A stretch of 64,000 nucleotides of DNA from Dryas octopetala (taxonomy: Eukaryota > Streptophyta > Magnoliopsida > Rosales > Rosaceae). This document shows positions 50,446 to 63,092 of the stretch, piece after piece (the stretch's first letter is position 1; the number at the start of each line of letters is the position of its first letter). The notes under the pieces are model-generated. The model searched no databases and was not told the DNA's origin. It saw nothing but the letters and a program-made list of their open reading frames with translations. The translations under genes and the position numbers were made by a program. The DNA is taken from contig OY992834.1 of the NCBI GenBank assembly GCA_963921425.1, positions 558,001-622,000 on the forward strand, written 5' to 3'.

Positions 50446-51441
50446 TCATTTCTTAGCCACTGCTTGTTTTTTTGTCAACTGCCTTGTGTACTTCCAGTAG
50501 TCATTGTGCTCAGAAGCATGGCAATGTGCTATTTTAGGGGTTCTCCATAACTTACATGGAGCTGCTGAATCGCAAACATAGCAGTAGCACTGCATACAAT
50601 TATTAGTCAATTCAATTTAATATCATGTTAAACAGAAGAAATGGGATCATACATACAAATATTTTTAGATTATAAACTCCATTACCAGCTCACAGTAGCT
50701 TTCATGAGGTGTTGTCTTAAAAGGAAAATTCAGACAGAGATGCCTTGAATGTGGATAATCTCTACAAGCAACCTACACGTCAACAACACAAATACAGACA
50801 GTGCTTAGTATATTCACAAAACTAGATGTAAATGCAATCCATTGCCCTCCATTCAATGTTTGGCTTCCAACAAAATTTGGAATGAAAAATGAATAAGTAA
50901 CATCTTTTTTTATGTTTTAGATTTCTCGGGTTTCAGTTTCAGACTATAAACAGATAAATACTAATTGGCTTCTTCTTTTTTTTCGAGAACTAGAATGCTC
51001 GTAGTCAAAATGGGGTTATGATTTCACATTCCTCTGTTCACCTACATTTCCCAGCAACCAAACAGGGTAACAACGTAAGAAAATTGATTAAACAAAAGAA
51101 AGGCACGGAGATATCAAATGGGTGATGGGGAAAATTCAAACCTGGCCTTTCTCAGCAACAACAGCGAGGTCAGTAGCATCATCATTATCAGCAGCACCAT
51201 TTCCAAATACAGATAACTTGGACAATTGAATGGGCTCAAATGGGTCGAAATCTAAGATGAAACAGTCCTCGCCTTGTTCAAAATGTTTGACATCCCCCTT
51301 TTTCTTGACACAGAGAATGTGTCTGATGGGAGACTCATCAGCTTTCTTTGAGGAAGACCATGTTCTCTGAATCACGTTGTTTTTTTTCTTATCGTATGAG
51401 GGGGTTGATATCACTATGGCTTTCTTGCCCTTTTTACCCAT
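50446..51441 (-). CDS. Cys-rich plant protein, tandem paralogue 1 (function unknown)
   Basis: Three exons (51441-51142, 50772-50686, 50589-50446) give about 176 residues. The N-terminal part holds KKAIVISTPSYDKKKN, SPIRHILCVKKKGDVKHFEQ and GEDCFILDFDPFEP. Exons 2 and 3 form the conserved Cys/His block VACRDYPHSRHLCLNFPF, then YCELCYCYVCDSAAPCKLW and IAHCHASEH, which looks like a zinc-binding module. I recognise the motif from many plant proteins but not a defined function. The start is set at 51441 because the paralogue has an ATG at the same place (100 codons before the first intron in both). The frame stays open far upstream, to an ATG at 52119, through an Arg/Glu/Ala repeat, so a 327-residue first exon is possible. 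Confidence 0.75.
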
Positions 51442-51842
51442 TCTCTCTCTCAGTCTCGCTCTCTCTATCTCACTGGCTCTTGCTCTCTCTATCTCTCTGG
51501 CTCTCGCTATCTCTATCTCTCTGGCTCTCGCTATCTCTATCTCTATCTCTCTCGCGCTTGCTCTTGCTCTTGCTCTCGCTCTCTCTTCCTCTCTCGCTAT
51601 CTCTGTCTCTCTAGCTATCGCTCTCGCTATCTCTATCTCTATCTCTCTCGCGCTTGCTCTTGCTCTTGCTCTCGCTCTCTCTTCCTCTCTCGCTATCTCT
51701 GTCTCTCTAGCTATTGCTCTCGCTATCTCTATCTCTATCTCTCTCGCGCTTGCTCTTGCTCTTGCTCTTGCTCTCGCTCTCGCTCTCTCTTCCTCTCTCG
51801 CTATCTCTGTCTCTCTAGCTATCGCTCTCGCTCTCTCGCTTT
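51442..51842 (-). repeat. Minisatellite coding-compatible with Arg/Glu/Ala repeats
   Basis: On the plus strand this is CT-rich with units of 96 and 108 bp; the landmark CTCTCTTCCT recurs at 51581, 51677 and 51785. All steps are multiples of six, so the reverse frame stays open and reads as alternating charged dipeptides, for example AREIEIEIARAIARETEIAR, in frame with the downstream gene. Either it is 5' leader or it encodes a mixed-charge domain. Confidence 0.85.
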
Positions 51843-52815
51843 TGGATGAACAAGGCCAAGGGTTTGAACCGTTTTGAATCATTTGAGCAAAAGTAGAAGC
51901 GCTTTTAATCATGGTTGCGTTTGTGTGGGGATTCTGAGTACTCTCTTTGGTGAAGATTGACTCACATCGTCGCACTTTAAATAGACTGCAATCTTGTGTG
52001 TAAATGACGGCACTTCTGAGATATTTGGGACAATGGCGGCACTGCGTCTCGTGGACCCCGCTATCGTTTTCTTTTTGATTGGCCAGCCCAAAAATATAAA
52101 TGGACACCTCAAGGCTCAAGTCTCATCTGGCCCAGTGCCAAATCCAAAACCTACACATTAATTAATAGTATTGATGACGCTTTCATTGGTCGGAGTTTTG
52201 GGGTCACGGAATATAGTATGAGAGTTTTATTATTAAAAATATTAGTTTGGGAGATAAAGTGTTTAACTCCCAATAAGTCAGGGGATAAATTGTAACTAAC
52301 CCTTTAGATAATGCCTCCATATAGGGTTTATCCATATGAAGTCAAATGTGACATTGTTGGGTGACTAATGAAACCTCGGGTCGTGACCACTTCTCCTTTC
52401 AGTGTTGGAGAGAGAAGAGAAGAAAATAAAGAAAATGGATCATCAGTCAAAAATGAGTGCTTCCTTGAAAATGACTCCTGGAATCACAATGGAAGATAAT
52501 TGTTATGTTAGCACAAAATTAACTTATATAGTGGAGAGTGGAGAGAAGAGTTGTTCATCTACTTAAATTTTCCTTCAGATGAACTGAACAAGAAGACGTT
52601 TGATTCATTTTCTCCACACATCATAATACCATTAGTAACTCTACATCTTTTCAAGTCAACATACTAGAAAGTTAGAAACCCACTTCAAGTACCCCCTATG
52701 AACAAAACTTTGCACTTGAATTTGACCTTCTAATGGCAAACAGTTCACTTTTCTAGGTATTTCTCATATACCATTAACTGCAATATGGCTTCAAGCAAGA
52801 GTTTACTCAGTTGAA

Positions 52816-53766
52816 TCATTTGGTAGCTGCTCTTTGCTGTTTCCTCAAATCCCTCCTTTTCGACTTCCAATCCTCAATGTGCTCAGAAGCATGACAATGT
52901 GCTATTTGATTTTGAGGCAGTGTCCATGACTTACATGGAGCTGCTGAGTCACAAACATAGCAGTAGCACTGCCATACAATTATTGGTGAATTCAATATAA
53001 TGTCATGTTAAACAAAGGAAATGGGATCCTATCATATCAAGAACAAATATTGTAGAGTGTAAACTCTATTACCAGCTCACAGTAGCTCTCATGAGGTGTT
53101 GTCTGAAAAGGGAAATTTAGACAGAGATGCCTTGAATGTGGATAATCTCTACAAGCAACCTACACATGAACAATTCAAATCAAGACAGTGCTTTAATATA
53201 TACACAAAACCAGTCAACCCCTCTTCCTCGGCATAAATGGATGTAAATGCAATCCATTGCCCTCCATTCAATTTTTGGCTTCCAACAAAAATTCAAATGA
53301 ACCTAGCGTTTTATGTTTTTTTTTTTCTTTCTTTTCAGGACCCAAAACAAAAGTCCCTTTTTTAAGAAGTAGAATGGCAATAGGCAAAATGGGGTAATGA
53401 TTTCCCAGAAACCAAACAGGGCAGCAAAGATACGAAATCGAAATGGGTGATGGGGAAAATTCAAACCTGGCCTTTCTCAGCAACAACAGCGAGGTCAGGA
53501 GGAGCAGCAGCAGCATTATCGAATTCGGACACAGAGAAGTTGGATAACTGAATGGGCTGAGACGGGTCGAAATCTAAGATGAAGCAGTCCTCGAGTTGTT
53601 CGAAATGTTTAACATCCACCTCTTTCTTCACACAGACAATGTGTCTGATAGGAGAGCCATCATCATCTTCCTCGGAAGAACACCAACTTGCCTGGATCAC
53701 CCTCTTTTTCTTCTTCTCGCCTGAGGGAGTTGTTATATCGATCACTTTCTTGCCGTTTTCACCCAT
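52816..53766 (-). CDS. Cys-rich plant protein, tandem paralogue 2 (function unknown)
   Basis: Three exons (53766-53467, 53159-53073, 52968-52816) give about 179 residues with the same exon lengths as paralogue 1 (300, 87, then 153 against 144 bp). It shares GSPIRHIVCVKKEVDVKHFE, EDCFILDFDPSQPIQLSNFS, the block VACRDYPHSRHLCLNFPF and YCELCYCYVCDSAAPCKSW, and IAHCHASEH. The C-terminal tail is more basic (KSKRRDLRKQQRAATK). The flanking sequence is also duplicated, so this is a local tandem gene duplication 2.3 kb apart. The upstream region is unrelated to the repeat of paralogue 1, which supports the ATG at 53766 as the ancestral start. Confidence 0.75.
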
Positions 53767-56064
53767 TCTCTCTTGATCACCAAAGGGTTTTGAATTCTTG
53801 TGGGTGGGGGTTTTCTGTATTCTCAATTTCTCTCTACTCTGGTAAAAAAGGCGTTTTGAGTCTGACTCACAAGAGAAACTGTGGAAAAAGGCGTTTCCGG
53901 TTACCTTACAACTGAAGGGAATGGGTGGGCTATTTTGGGCCAGGCCCACAAAGTAGTACGGTGAGTCGGTGATCATAAAGTACACGAATACGCTGCGTTT
54001 TAATGATTCTAAACGAGGGTACAATCGAAATCCCATTAAATTAAACTAAAGCCTAAAGGGAGGGAAAAAGAGCCGTTGCCAATTGAACTTCAAGTTCTGG
54101 CGCCAAAAGTACCCATCTCACTAGGTATTAATTAGGCGTCAAGATTAGGGTTTCTTTTATTTGGATTGGCTTTCCTTGTTGAATTAGGTCATAGGAATCA
54201 AGATTCTTAGGTCTATATATATATATATATCTATGGAAAACTTCCATTTGATTTTTTAATTTAACAATTTACTGAATAAAGTCTTATGATTTTTAAAATT
54301 CTAACTAAAACTTAATAATATTGTAACCATTTCATATTACATAATATTGATCCATTAATTTTAATCTTTTCACACATACCAGGCGTTGAGTCCTTAGTGG
54401 TCATTTTCGAGTGTTCGGCAATGCATTTTTACTTATTTTTAAATCTTGGTTTGTCGGCTTTATATTAAGTTTTAATTCTAAAATTTTGTCCGCCCAAAAT
54501 CTCAAAGTTAAAACCTAACATGCAGTCTCTACAAATCTCATTTTATATCCTAGAAATGTATGAGGTGAACCCGTACCCTGTACCCTTAAAAAATAAAATA
54601 TTAATGACATATTTCTCTGACAAAGCAATGGTCAAAAGTCTTTATTTGGACTTTATTTGGATATTAATTAGCACTGCTAGTAGCCTAGCAGTTTGCTGCT
54701 ATGCCGTTGCTCATTATCAGATTGGCAGGTGCTTTGTTTTGGACTGAACCAGCCCAAAGCTAAAAATGGCAGTTGAAGCCTCAAGTCTCAGCAGGCCCAG
54801 TGCAAAATCCAAACCATGGAGCATTAAGCCTAATTGGCCCAAGAGAAAACCTTGGAGAGTTGGACAGAAAATAAATAAATAAATACATAATCAGTTGATA
54901 ATGATTGCTTCACTGAAAATGACCTCCTTGAATAGTTAAATCACAATTAATGTTTATTGTTATGTTAACACGACATTTATATATATAGTGGAGAGTGGAG
55001 TTGCTTGTTCATCTAATGATTTGCTCCATAATGCATTTAGGGATTTTATTTTTTTCTCAGAGATCGTTAATAAATCATTAATACTGGACGGCCTATTAAA
55101 GAATATATAATAGACTTCTACAAAATCTGGTGCTTTAATTTTTTTAATTTTCATGTTGAATGTGCAAACTAATCAGAGTTTAGCTAATTCGTGAACTGCT
55201 ATTATTATATAACACGTTGAACCAGTATTCTGATCTCTAGTAAACTAATCTACATTAGTTAATTTGATACCATTTTTGACTTGTGTCACTTTTAGTGAGT
55301 TTTCTTTTCTTAATTTTTCTTAACAAGCAAATCCGAGAAAAGAATGCAGGGTTGGTGACGAAGTTGGTAAAGGAGGTAACCTTTGGACCTTTGATTCTAA
55401 ATTTTCTAAAGCTTATTTTTTGATTCTGAATTTTCTGAAGCTTATTTAATATATAATTATATATATATATATATATATATACACAAGTACACAACCATTG
55501 CTTCCAGAAAAAGAGTGGGGACTGGGGGTCAATATGTGGAATAGTACCTTTTCTGGTCACCAATAGCTGCATCCAATATTGTCTACATATATCTTCAAAG
55601 ATTAGGTAAGATGTTATCCCATTTCATATTGATTTGTCAACCCCTCCCAATTGAAAAAGACCGTAATTAATATAGGTTATATTTCAATACTCTGGGACTC
55701 TGGTGTTTATTTAGTTACTAAATTCTGCAAGTGTAATTGAACAGAGCAAATGAATCCCAAAAAAAAAAAAAAAAAAAATCATTTTTCATTTCCTTGAACC
55801 ATGGCTTGTGTTATTTCTGGGAATATTTACCAACTAATACCTACTTAGTTTAATTATGTCCATTGAACAACATTGTATTTGTATTTTGTAGTAAGAATGT
55901 TACAACTAAGAAACCTTCAATTTATTATGAGCTTACTTCAACAACAGTAAACAAGTAGAGAGAGAGAGAGCTAGTCTACATATTATCGACATGGACCCCA
56001 TCTTAAGAACCAACTCCTTAAATCTTCAGTTTAAGTGGAATACAAGGAACTAATATTAGTAATT

Positions 56065-56113
56065 ATTAATAATACAATATTTTTTTTGGCCAAGAATTAA
56101 TAATACAATATTT
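56065..56113. repeat. Tiny insertion: 13 nt with GGCCAA core between 18-bp duplications
   Basis: ATTAATAATACAATATTT is repeated exactly at 56065-56082 and 56096-56113. The 13 nt between are TTTTTGGCCAAGA, which on the other strand reads TCTTGGCCAAAAA. Confidence 0.8.
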
Positions 56114-57079
56114 GAATTATGATATTCTAGTCAGGAAGGCAGAGGATTGTTGTCTTAAGTTTGAAGTAACACCATATTGATTAGGTCCAATATAATGTCA
56201 TGTATATGAAATGGGTCCACCCACTCACCTACTGATTTGATCTCTGAGCGCAACTTAGGTGGTAATTAATAAATTAAAATATAGCTAAAGAACAAGAACA
56301 ACCTTAGTTTATTCACTACATTTTGTTATTTTATGACAATATTAACCATGCATGACAAACGACATCTTATTTTATGCTCCTCAAACATCCTATCTCTTTG
56401 TGTTGGGGATTGACGAAATTATGATGCTTGATTACGTATATATGTTTTATCTTAAAAATCACACGGATATATAATTATATATAGAAAAAAGATAATTTTC
56501 AGGACAAGCATATGATAAGATTTAAGAGTGGTCTTGCTGTAGATTATCTTTATACTCAGGCTCAGCTTATTATAAGCAAAACTTACAGAAGCGCTTTTCC
56601 AATTGCATATACAGTATAATATATTCATTGATGCTAAAGTAACTCATAAATGGCAATTAAAGACTGATTGCGTATGTATAACTTTTGGGCCAAAAGCTGT
56701 ATGAAATTATGAATGCCTCTTAATTATTGGCAATTAACTCCGTGTTTAGACACATGCACTAGAAGTCTAGAACAATGAAAATTGTACGGTAAACTTTAAA
56801 ATTATTAAGCCTCAAAGGTCAAGAACTCAAGATTCAGTAAGTGTCCGAGAAAGAGAGGGACAGGGTGTGGGGTCATGAAGTGGTGGTGGCACATCGAGGA
56901 GAGTGGCGTGGTGGGTGAGCAAAAACACCATATATACATAATGCCATTCTAGGCTTCTAGCACACCCACCTCGACCCACAATCCCCTGTCCTCTAGTTTC
57001 AACCTTCTTCAACCTCTAGCTAGCAGCTTTCTCTTTCTTATTACTCTCTCTTACCCATATATCCAGTTGTCCACACCAC

Positions 57080-57086
57080 ACCAACC
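57080..57086 (+). promoter_or_regulatory. AC element-like ACCAACC near the COMT start codon
   Basis: ACCAACC matches the AC-II box bound by lignin MYB factors in phenylpropanoid promoters. It lies only 18 bp before the ATG, probably in the 5' UTR, so a role is uncertain. Confidence 0.3.
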
Positions 57087-57104
57087 CCAAATCAAAAATC
57101 AAAA

Positions 57105-59485
57105 ATGGGTTCAACTGGTGAGACCCAGATAACTCCTACCCAAGTCTCAGATGAAGAAGCCAACCTCTTTGCCATGCAATTAGCCAGTGCCTCTGTTCTT
57201 CCTATGGTCCTGAAATCAGCCATAGAGCTTGACCTGTTGGAGATCATGGCCAAAGCTGGACCTGGCGCTTTCCTCTCACCCTCAGACATAGCTTCTCAGC
57301 TCCCAACCAAGAACCCAGATGCGCCAGTCATGCTTGACCGTATGCTGCGTCTACTGGCCAGTTACTCCATTCTCACATACTCCTTGCGCACTCTTCCTGA
57401 TGGCAAAGTTGAGAGGCTTTATGGTTTGGGCCCTGTCTGCAAGTTTTTGACCAAGAATGAGGATGGTGTCTCTATTGCCCCTCTCTGCCTCATGAATCAA
57501 GATAAGGTCCTTGTTGAGAGCTGGTAAGTAGTACCTTTTTCATTTCTACATCTTCCTCTTCTTAATTTAATTCTTTCTTTTCCAAAACTACTAACACTAA
57601 TGGATTCTAATGAGAATTACAGACTCTCTTCAAATAGATTAATCATATTGACCCTTAACTACTTAGTATAGTCCATGGCTATATATAACACTTAACACTT
57701 AGTAGGTTGCTTCAATTTCTAACTTCATCAAAGCCATTGGTTTCTATGGCTGATCAAATTTTCAATGATGTAAAATATATATGTTGCAGCATAAAGAACT
57801 GGCTTAATTTATGGTTTTTTTCTTACTTTTTTTTTGTTAGCCTAAATTAAAGAGATAATTTAAAAAGTATAGGAAAAATGATATATAAATATAAGGAGGG
57901 CCCAACCGGGTTCGAACCGGTGACCTCTTGATCTGCAGTCAAATGCTCTACCACTGAGCTATGGACCCGTGGTTAATCCTACCAAATATTTTTAATTTTA
58001 TAGAAAGCAACATTTTTAAATAATAAATAGATAACACATGCAGACATGCTTGATGCTCAAACAAATATAGTAATATACTACTGGTGGTCGTTTGAGGATC
58101 ACCATTCATCACCCACCTTGGCACCTTGGGAGTTTGGAATGGGGCCACCACTTCACCTACCACCAAAGTTTTTGTATTGATAACGTTTCTTGCTTAAATA
58201 GAATAGAATAGAATAATTTCAAAAGAAACATGGGCCAGTGTGACCTACACAGCCCACAATTCGGGTGCTTTGAGTATTGCTGCTTAAGCCCACGAGGTTG
58301 GTCAAACGACCTGTCGTTTCTCCACCTCTTTATAATGTATGCGTTTGGTGGCAGGCAGGTGGTGTGTGAGTGTGAGTCGTCTGACATAGTGATAGTGGTT
58401 TCTGAGCTTCTGTCCTTGAATATTACTATTTTTGTTTTGGGCTCGTGTAGGTATTACTTGAAAGATGCAGTTCTTGAAGGTGGGATTCCATTCAACAAGG
58501 CCTATGGAATGACTGCTTTTGAATACCATGGGACAGACCCCAGATTCAACAAGGTCTTCAACAGGGGAATGGCCGACCACTCCACCATTACCATGAAGAA
58601 AATTCTTGAGACATACAAAGGCTTTGAGGGCCTCACATCAGTGGTTGATGTTGGTGGTGGCACTGGAGCTGTTGTTAACATGATCGTCTCTAAGTACCCC
58701 TCAATTAAGGGCATCAACTTCGACTTGCCTCATGTTATTGAAGATGCTCCTCAATATCCTGGTATGTCATGTCATTATATTATACTACCTTCAATTTCCT
58801 TTACAAGGTTGAAAGTGTGAAACACTAAAATTAAGATGACTATTTAAGATATGTTTAGTGGCTTCCATAGTTAGTGGCCAATCTTCATTGCATTATCCCA
58901 GAGGAAGAACCCACTAACTAATCTTTAATATCATTTGTTTTTATTATTCATCCTTTTGAATGTGACCCCAAGAATTTATTAGAGATGGATTTTGGATACA
59001 GGTGTGGAGCATGTTGGGGGAGACATGTTTGTAAGTGTTCCCAAAGCAGATGCAATTTTCATGAAGGTCTGTAACCCCTAATTTAAGTGATGCTTATTCA
59101 TTACTTTGTGATTAATTTGACCCTGATATAGGGTACTAATTATTAATGTCTAATTGTGTATGCAATATTCTTATTCTTACAGTGGATATGCCATGATTGG
59201 AGTGATGAGCACTGCTTGAAATTTTTGAAGAACTGCTATGCTGCGCTTCCAGACAATGGGAAGGTGATTGTAGCTGAGTGCATTCTCCCTGTAGCCCCAG
59301 ACAGTAGCCTTGCCACTAAAGGAGTTGTCCACATCGATGTTATCATGTTGGCTCACAACCCCGGTGGAAAAGAGAGGACAGAGAAGGAGTTTGAGGCCTT
59401 GGCTAAGGGGGCTGGTTTCCAAGGATTTCGAGTCATGTGTTCTGCTTTCAACACCTATGTCATAGAGTTTCTTAAGAATATTTGA
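57105..59485 (+). CDS. COMT: Caffeic acid 3-O-methyltransferase
   Basis: Four exons (57105-57523, 58451-58761, 59002-59066, 59183-59485) give 365 residues, the standard length. The enzyme transfers methyl from SAM to 5-hydroxyconiferaldehyde and caffeoyl-type phenolics in the cytosol, leading to syringyl lignin. Seen are the dimerisation N-terminus ([20 protein letters not shown]), the SAM-binding [54 protein letters not shown], the catalytic H269 in [11 protein letters not shown], and [20 protein letters not shown] near the end. Residue numbering equals that of the alfalfa enzyme of known structure. No break or missing key residue is seen. Intron 1 (927 bp) contains a tRNA-Cys gene on the opposite strand. 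Confidence 0.97.
57897..57968 (-). tRNA. tRNA-Cys (GCA)
   Basis: The reverse complement of 57968-57897 begins GGGTCCATAGCTCAGTGG and folds as a 72-nt cloverleaf. The acceptor stem GGGTCCA pairs with TGGGCCC (one G:U) and leaves discriminator T. The D arm is AGCTCAGTGGTAGAGC, the anticodon loop CTGCAGA with anticodon GCA, and the T arm CCGGTTCGAACCCGG. A box-B type GGTTCGAACC is intact. A T run follows about 17 nt after the 3' end, fitting RNA polymerase III termination. There is no intron and no encoded CCA. The gene lies within COMT intron 1, antisense to COMT. Confidence 0.95.
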
Positions 59486-59965
59486 GTGCCTACTTGGCTT
59501 GGTATGCTGTCACATGCATACATATATCGCTCTGGTTTTTGACATGGTGATCGTGTTTCTTTCAGCATGTGGAATTTACACCATATGTACATTTTAATGC
59601 AAAAAAAGTAATAAGAAAGTGATTTTGTGCTGCTTGTATGTAATAAGATTTTGAAATTTTTATTCATACAAATGAATTCTTCCATACAGAAAAATTGGAG
59701 TACAAAACACATAAGTTAGATGCCAAAGCATCATTGATAATCTCTAGCCTAATGGGAATGAATGACAGCCATTTAAGACTCCTGCTACTTCATGTCTAGA
59801 ACTAAGAAAACATTCATATTATTTATTCAAAATCTTAATTAAAGAGGAAGACGACCAAGAAAATCAACTAGGGGGGGAAATTATTCAACATATGCATATA
59901 AAGCATAGTTCCAGGAGGACCAGGGTACATTTTATTTAAAGCTTTTACAAGAGAATTGCAATGGC
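59486..59965. other. Convergent 3' region of COMT and the DMR6-type gene
   Basis: 480 bp shared by two convergent 3' ends; no gene or repeat is seen. Confidence 0.5.
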
Positions 59966-62900
59966 CTACTGGGTCTTGAAAAGCTCCAAACAATGCTCTT
60001 GGTCCAAGTTCCTATTCCAAAACTTCTTATAATACTCTGTATAGGTGTAATCCCTATATATGGCTGCAGATCCATCTTCTGTAAGAGCCTTTGCTGGGCT
60101 AATCAGAGCTTCATCTTCTGGGCAGAGGAATGAAGCCACTGATAGCCTTGCCTTATCAGTATTGGTAATGGCGCGGTGCCACACACTCTTATAAATCCCA
60201 TTACTTAGGGCCTGCAAATGCAATCAACAATTTAACTTATTAGAACTAGAATTATATGCATTTGACAATAGGGTTGTTCATCGTTGAGTAAAATAAACAT
60301 TAGGTACCTGTAATTGGTCGCCAATGTTAATGACAAAAGCATTAGGGTGGGGATTGACAGCAACCCATTTGCCATCTTTAAGGACTTGAAGGCCTGGAAC
60401 TCCGAGGTCTTGGAGTAGAATTGTGAGAGCATTTGGGTCTGTGTGTCCTGGCAATCCATAAGTCAGCTCTGGCTCTGGACAGGGTGGGTAGAAGTTCACA
60501 GCCATATGCTGTCCTTGCTCACCCAACGTCTTCTTTATGTAATGTTTCTCAAGGCCTAAGCTCTCTGCTATCAACTCTTCTAGTCTGTAGCCAAGTTCTC
60601 GAACTTCCATACAGTAATTGCTCACAATGTCCCTACAGCGCAAAACAAATCCATGTTACTAATTTCCTTTTACTATTTCATTGCATATACAGTGGATTAT
60701 ACTACATATAAGTTCAAACTTATATTATACTACAGGCAACTTAAATTGTACACAATCCTGATTACAGATATCCTGGACCAGCCCCAATTTGAAGTACCGG
60801 GCTTAGACAAAAAATTTATGGGTCTGCAACTGAAATCCGAGACTAGTTCCTATTATCCAGGACTTGGGCTCAGAGTAATTACCTACCCCAGCCCAAATTG
60901 GGCCCAAGAGGTTGCTAGTTTAACCCTATCAGTTTGGTTAAGTGGCCACCTCATGAAGGACTCAAAGCTACGAAAAAATATAATTAAACCTGTTCACCAG
61001 TTGACCAAATAAATGGTACATTATTGCATATTCCACAATCCACACATAAATAATACTCCATGGAATCTTGCAACAAGTCTAGTTTTTCTTTTGATAAAAC
61101 AAAAAGTCCAGTGCTTAAAAAGAAAATTAAAAAGATTTTTTAGCACAAAGTATTTGTTTTTGTAACGCGTGAACCATGCCTTTGGGCTTTGGTAAATAAT
61201 GAAGTGGCCTCATAGGTGGTCACAACAACTTGTTTTTATAGCTTTCCTCACCAATCAAACGATATACATACTAACAAGAATAAATATTAAAAGCCAAAAA
61301 ATATGGGTAAGTGTGTAACTACACAGTCTACACTACTGCAAAAAAGCCCCAAAAAAAAAAAACTATACTCCTAGTCTCCTGTGTCCACATCATGCGTGGG
61401 ATGCATATACATGTAAATCCATGGATTAAAATCGCACGTACCCAACACGACAAGTGGCAAGTGGGGTGGTTTCCCACGTAATGACCACGTCAAGCATTTC
61501 TGACATGGCTGTCTGAGTCACATGCAACTTTAATGCCACTGCCACTGGCCCACTCCAACCCTATTAAATTGGTTTCGTGGACTCTGGACCGCCAGATTTA
61601 CAGGCAACCAATCAATCATGAACCAGACGATTCATTTTGCTCACGTCAACACGGAATCACCCAATTACGTCAGCACTCTCCCAGTTCCCAAACCCGACTA
61701 AAATTTTATATTTATGAACCGAAAGTTTAATCGAGGAGCTCGGATGCCATCATGACCGTTGATTCTGATCGAGGGTCCCAAAGATATTTAATCTGTGGCG
61801 GATGGGTCCAGCGTAATCAAAATTCAAATGCGGACAACTACTTGTAATCAATTTGTCTACGTACTGCCGGACACTCGCCGTTGATCGGGTCCGATTACCG
61901 AAATTGACGGTAGCGATGCACCAACTTAGTTTTTTAACAGGAAAATTTATGCTCTTCTTTACCTATATTCTGACCAAGTCAACCTGGACCCCATGTGTCC
62001 TACCATATTCATATAGGACTGCAAATGGCGGACATCTCAGCTACTACAATTAATTTGTTTTTTTAACTTATTGTCACAGTTGAAATTTTATTTTGTTTGT
62101 GAATATTAATGATAAATTTATCTCATAACTAAATGGTTTAAAGTGTGATTAAACTAAACACAACCTTTTCCATGCGGAAGCAATCGAGATTGTTCGATCG
62201 AAGGCCTAATTTATAAACATGGAATAAATGTTATGCAAATAGGATGGGTGGCTTTTATGGACGTACGTTTTGGAGGGTGCGTGAGATTTTCTCCACTTCA
62301 GTCCACATTAACTTCCTTTAAGAATGGCATGTTCCACATGCCAAACCAAATGACAAAGTTATGAGAATCGTGGCATATTAGCATGATCACCTTCAATTAT
62401 TAATATTGGGGAAAAGAAAGATGCTAAAGTTTATTAAAAGGTGATTAAGGTCATTAACTTTGAGATCAAAGCAAGGCCAATCAATCTCTCACATTTGTCA
62501 TATGATATATATAAAAGAAATGACATCTTTATAAAACCCTAGAGCCTAAGCTCTAAAACTTATATTATACGTACAAGACACTGAATCTGTCTGGTTTATT
62601 CTATAATATTTCACTTTTAAAAGAAGATTTAGAGTTTAAAAATGTCTGTCAATAAATATTAGAATACACAGAAGAAGAGTAAGTCAAAATTGTTTGATTA
62701 TAATAGTTACTGAATAAACATACCTTCTAAAGAGTTCAGTACGTGATATAAGATAAGCATGTTATGAAAGCACACCTTCCAGAAAGTTCAGTACGTAATA
62801 TGAAATAAGTAGGTCATGACAACACACCTTCTTAAGAGTTCAATACGTAATATGAGATAAGCATGTCATGTGTCATGAAAGTAAAATATAACACGTAATT

Positions 62901-63040
62901 TAATTTTCTTTTAACATTAATATTATATTTCCCTCTCAATGGCTCAATGCCAAACTCATTTTATTATGATAAAGATAATGGAAGGCAACGTGGCAGACAG
63001 TCGCCACCACTTGTGCCTGAACTGAGCCATAAGTTAAGAC

Positions 63041-63092
<52 letters not shown>

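Larger units (their letters stand above)
53767..57104. other. Intergenic, no gene seen; COMT promoter at its end
   Basis: 3.3 kb AT-rich with a TA microsatellite (about 55447-55481), a poly-A run (about 55759) and one tiny-insertion locus at 56065-56113. A possible TATA (TATATA, 56931-56936) and an ACCAACC element lie before the COMT start. Confidence 0.5.

Noticed and set aside
51348-51877. Forward-strand frames of Leu/Ser/Ala repeats
   Set aside because: Mirror of the CT-rich minisatellite; no start context or domain, and the reverse strand has the real gene.
51441-52119. Adding the upstream 226 residues to the Cys-rich paralogue 1 as the main model
   Set aside because: The tandem paralogue has no counterpart and both share an ATG 100 codons before the first intron, so the shorter form is preferred and the extension is kept as a finding.
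58230-58820. Long frame through COMT intron 1 into exon 2
   Set aside because: Intron read-through; exon 2 begins at 58451 by homology and the GTGTAG acceptor.
62718-62875. CRISPR-like or integron-like regular repeats
   Set aside because: Three diverged direct repeats without spacers in a plant intron; a simple minisatellite.
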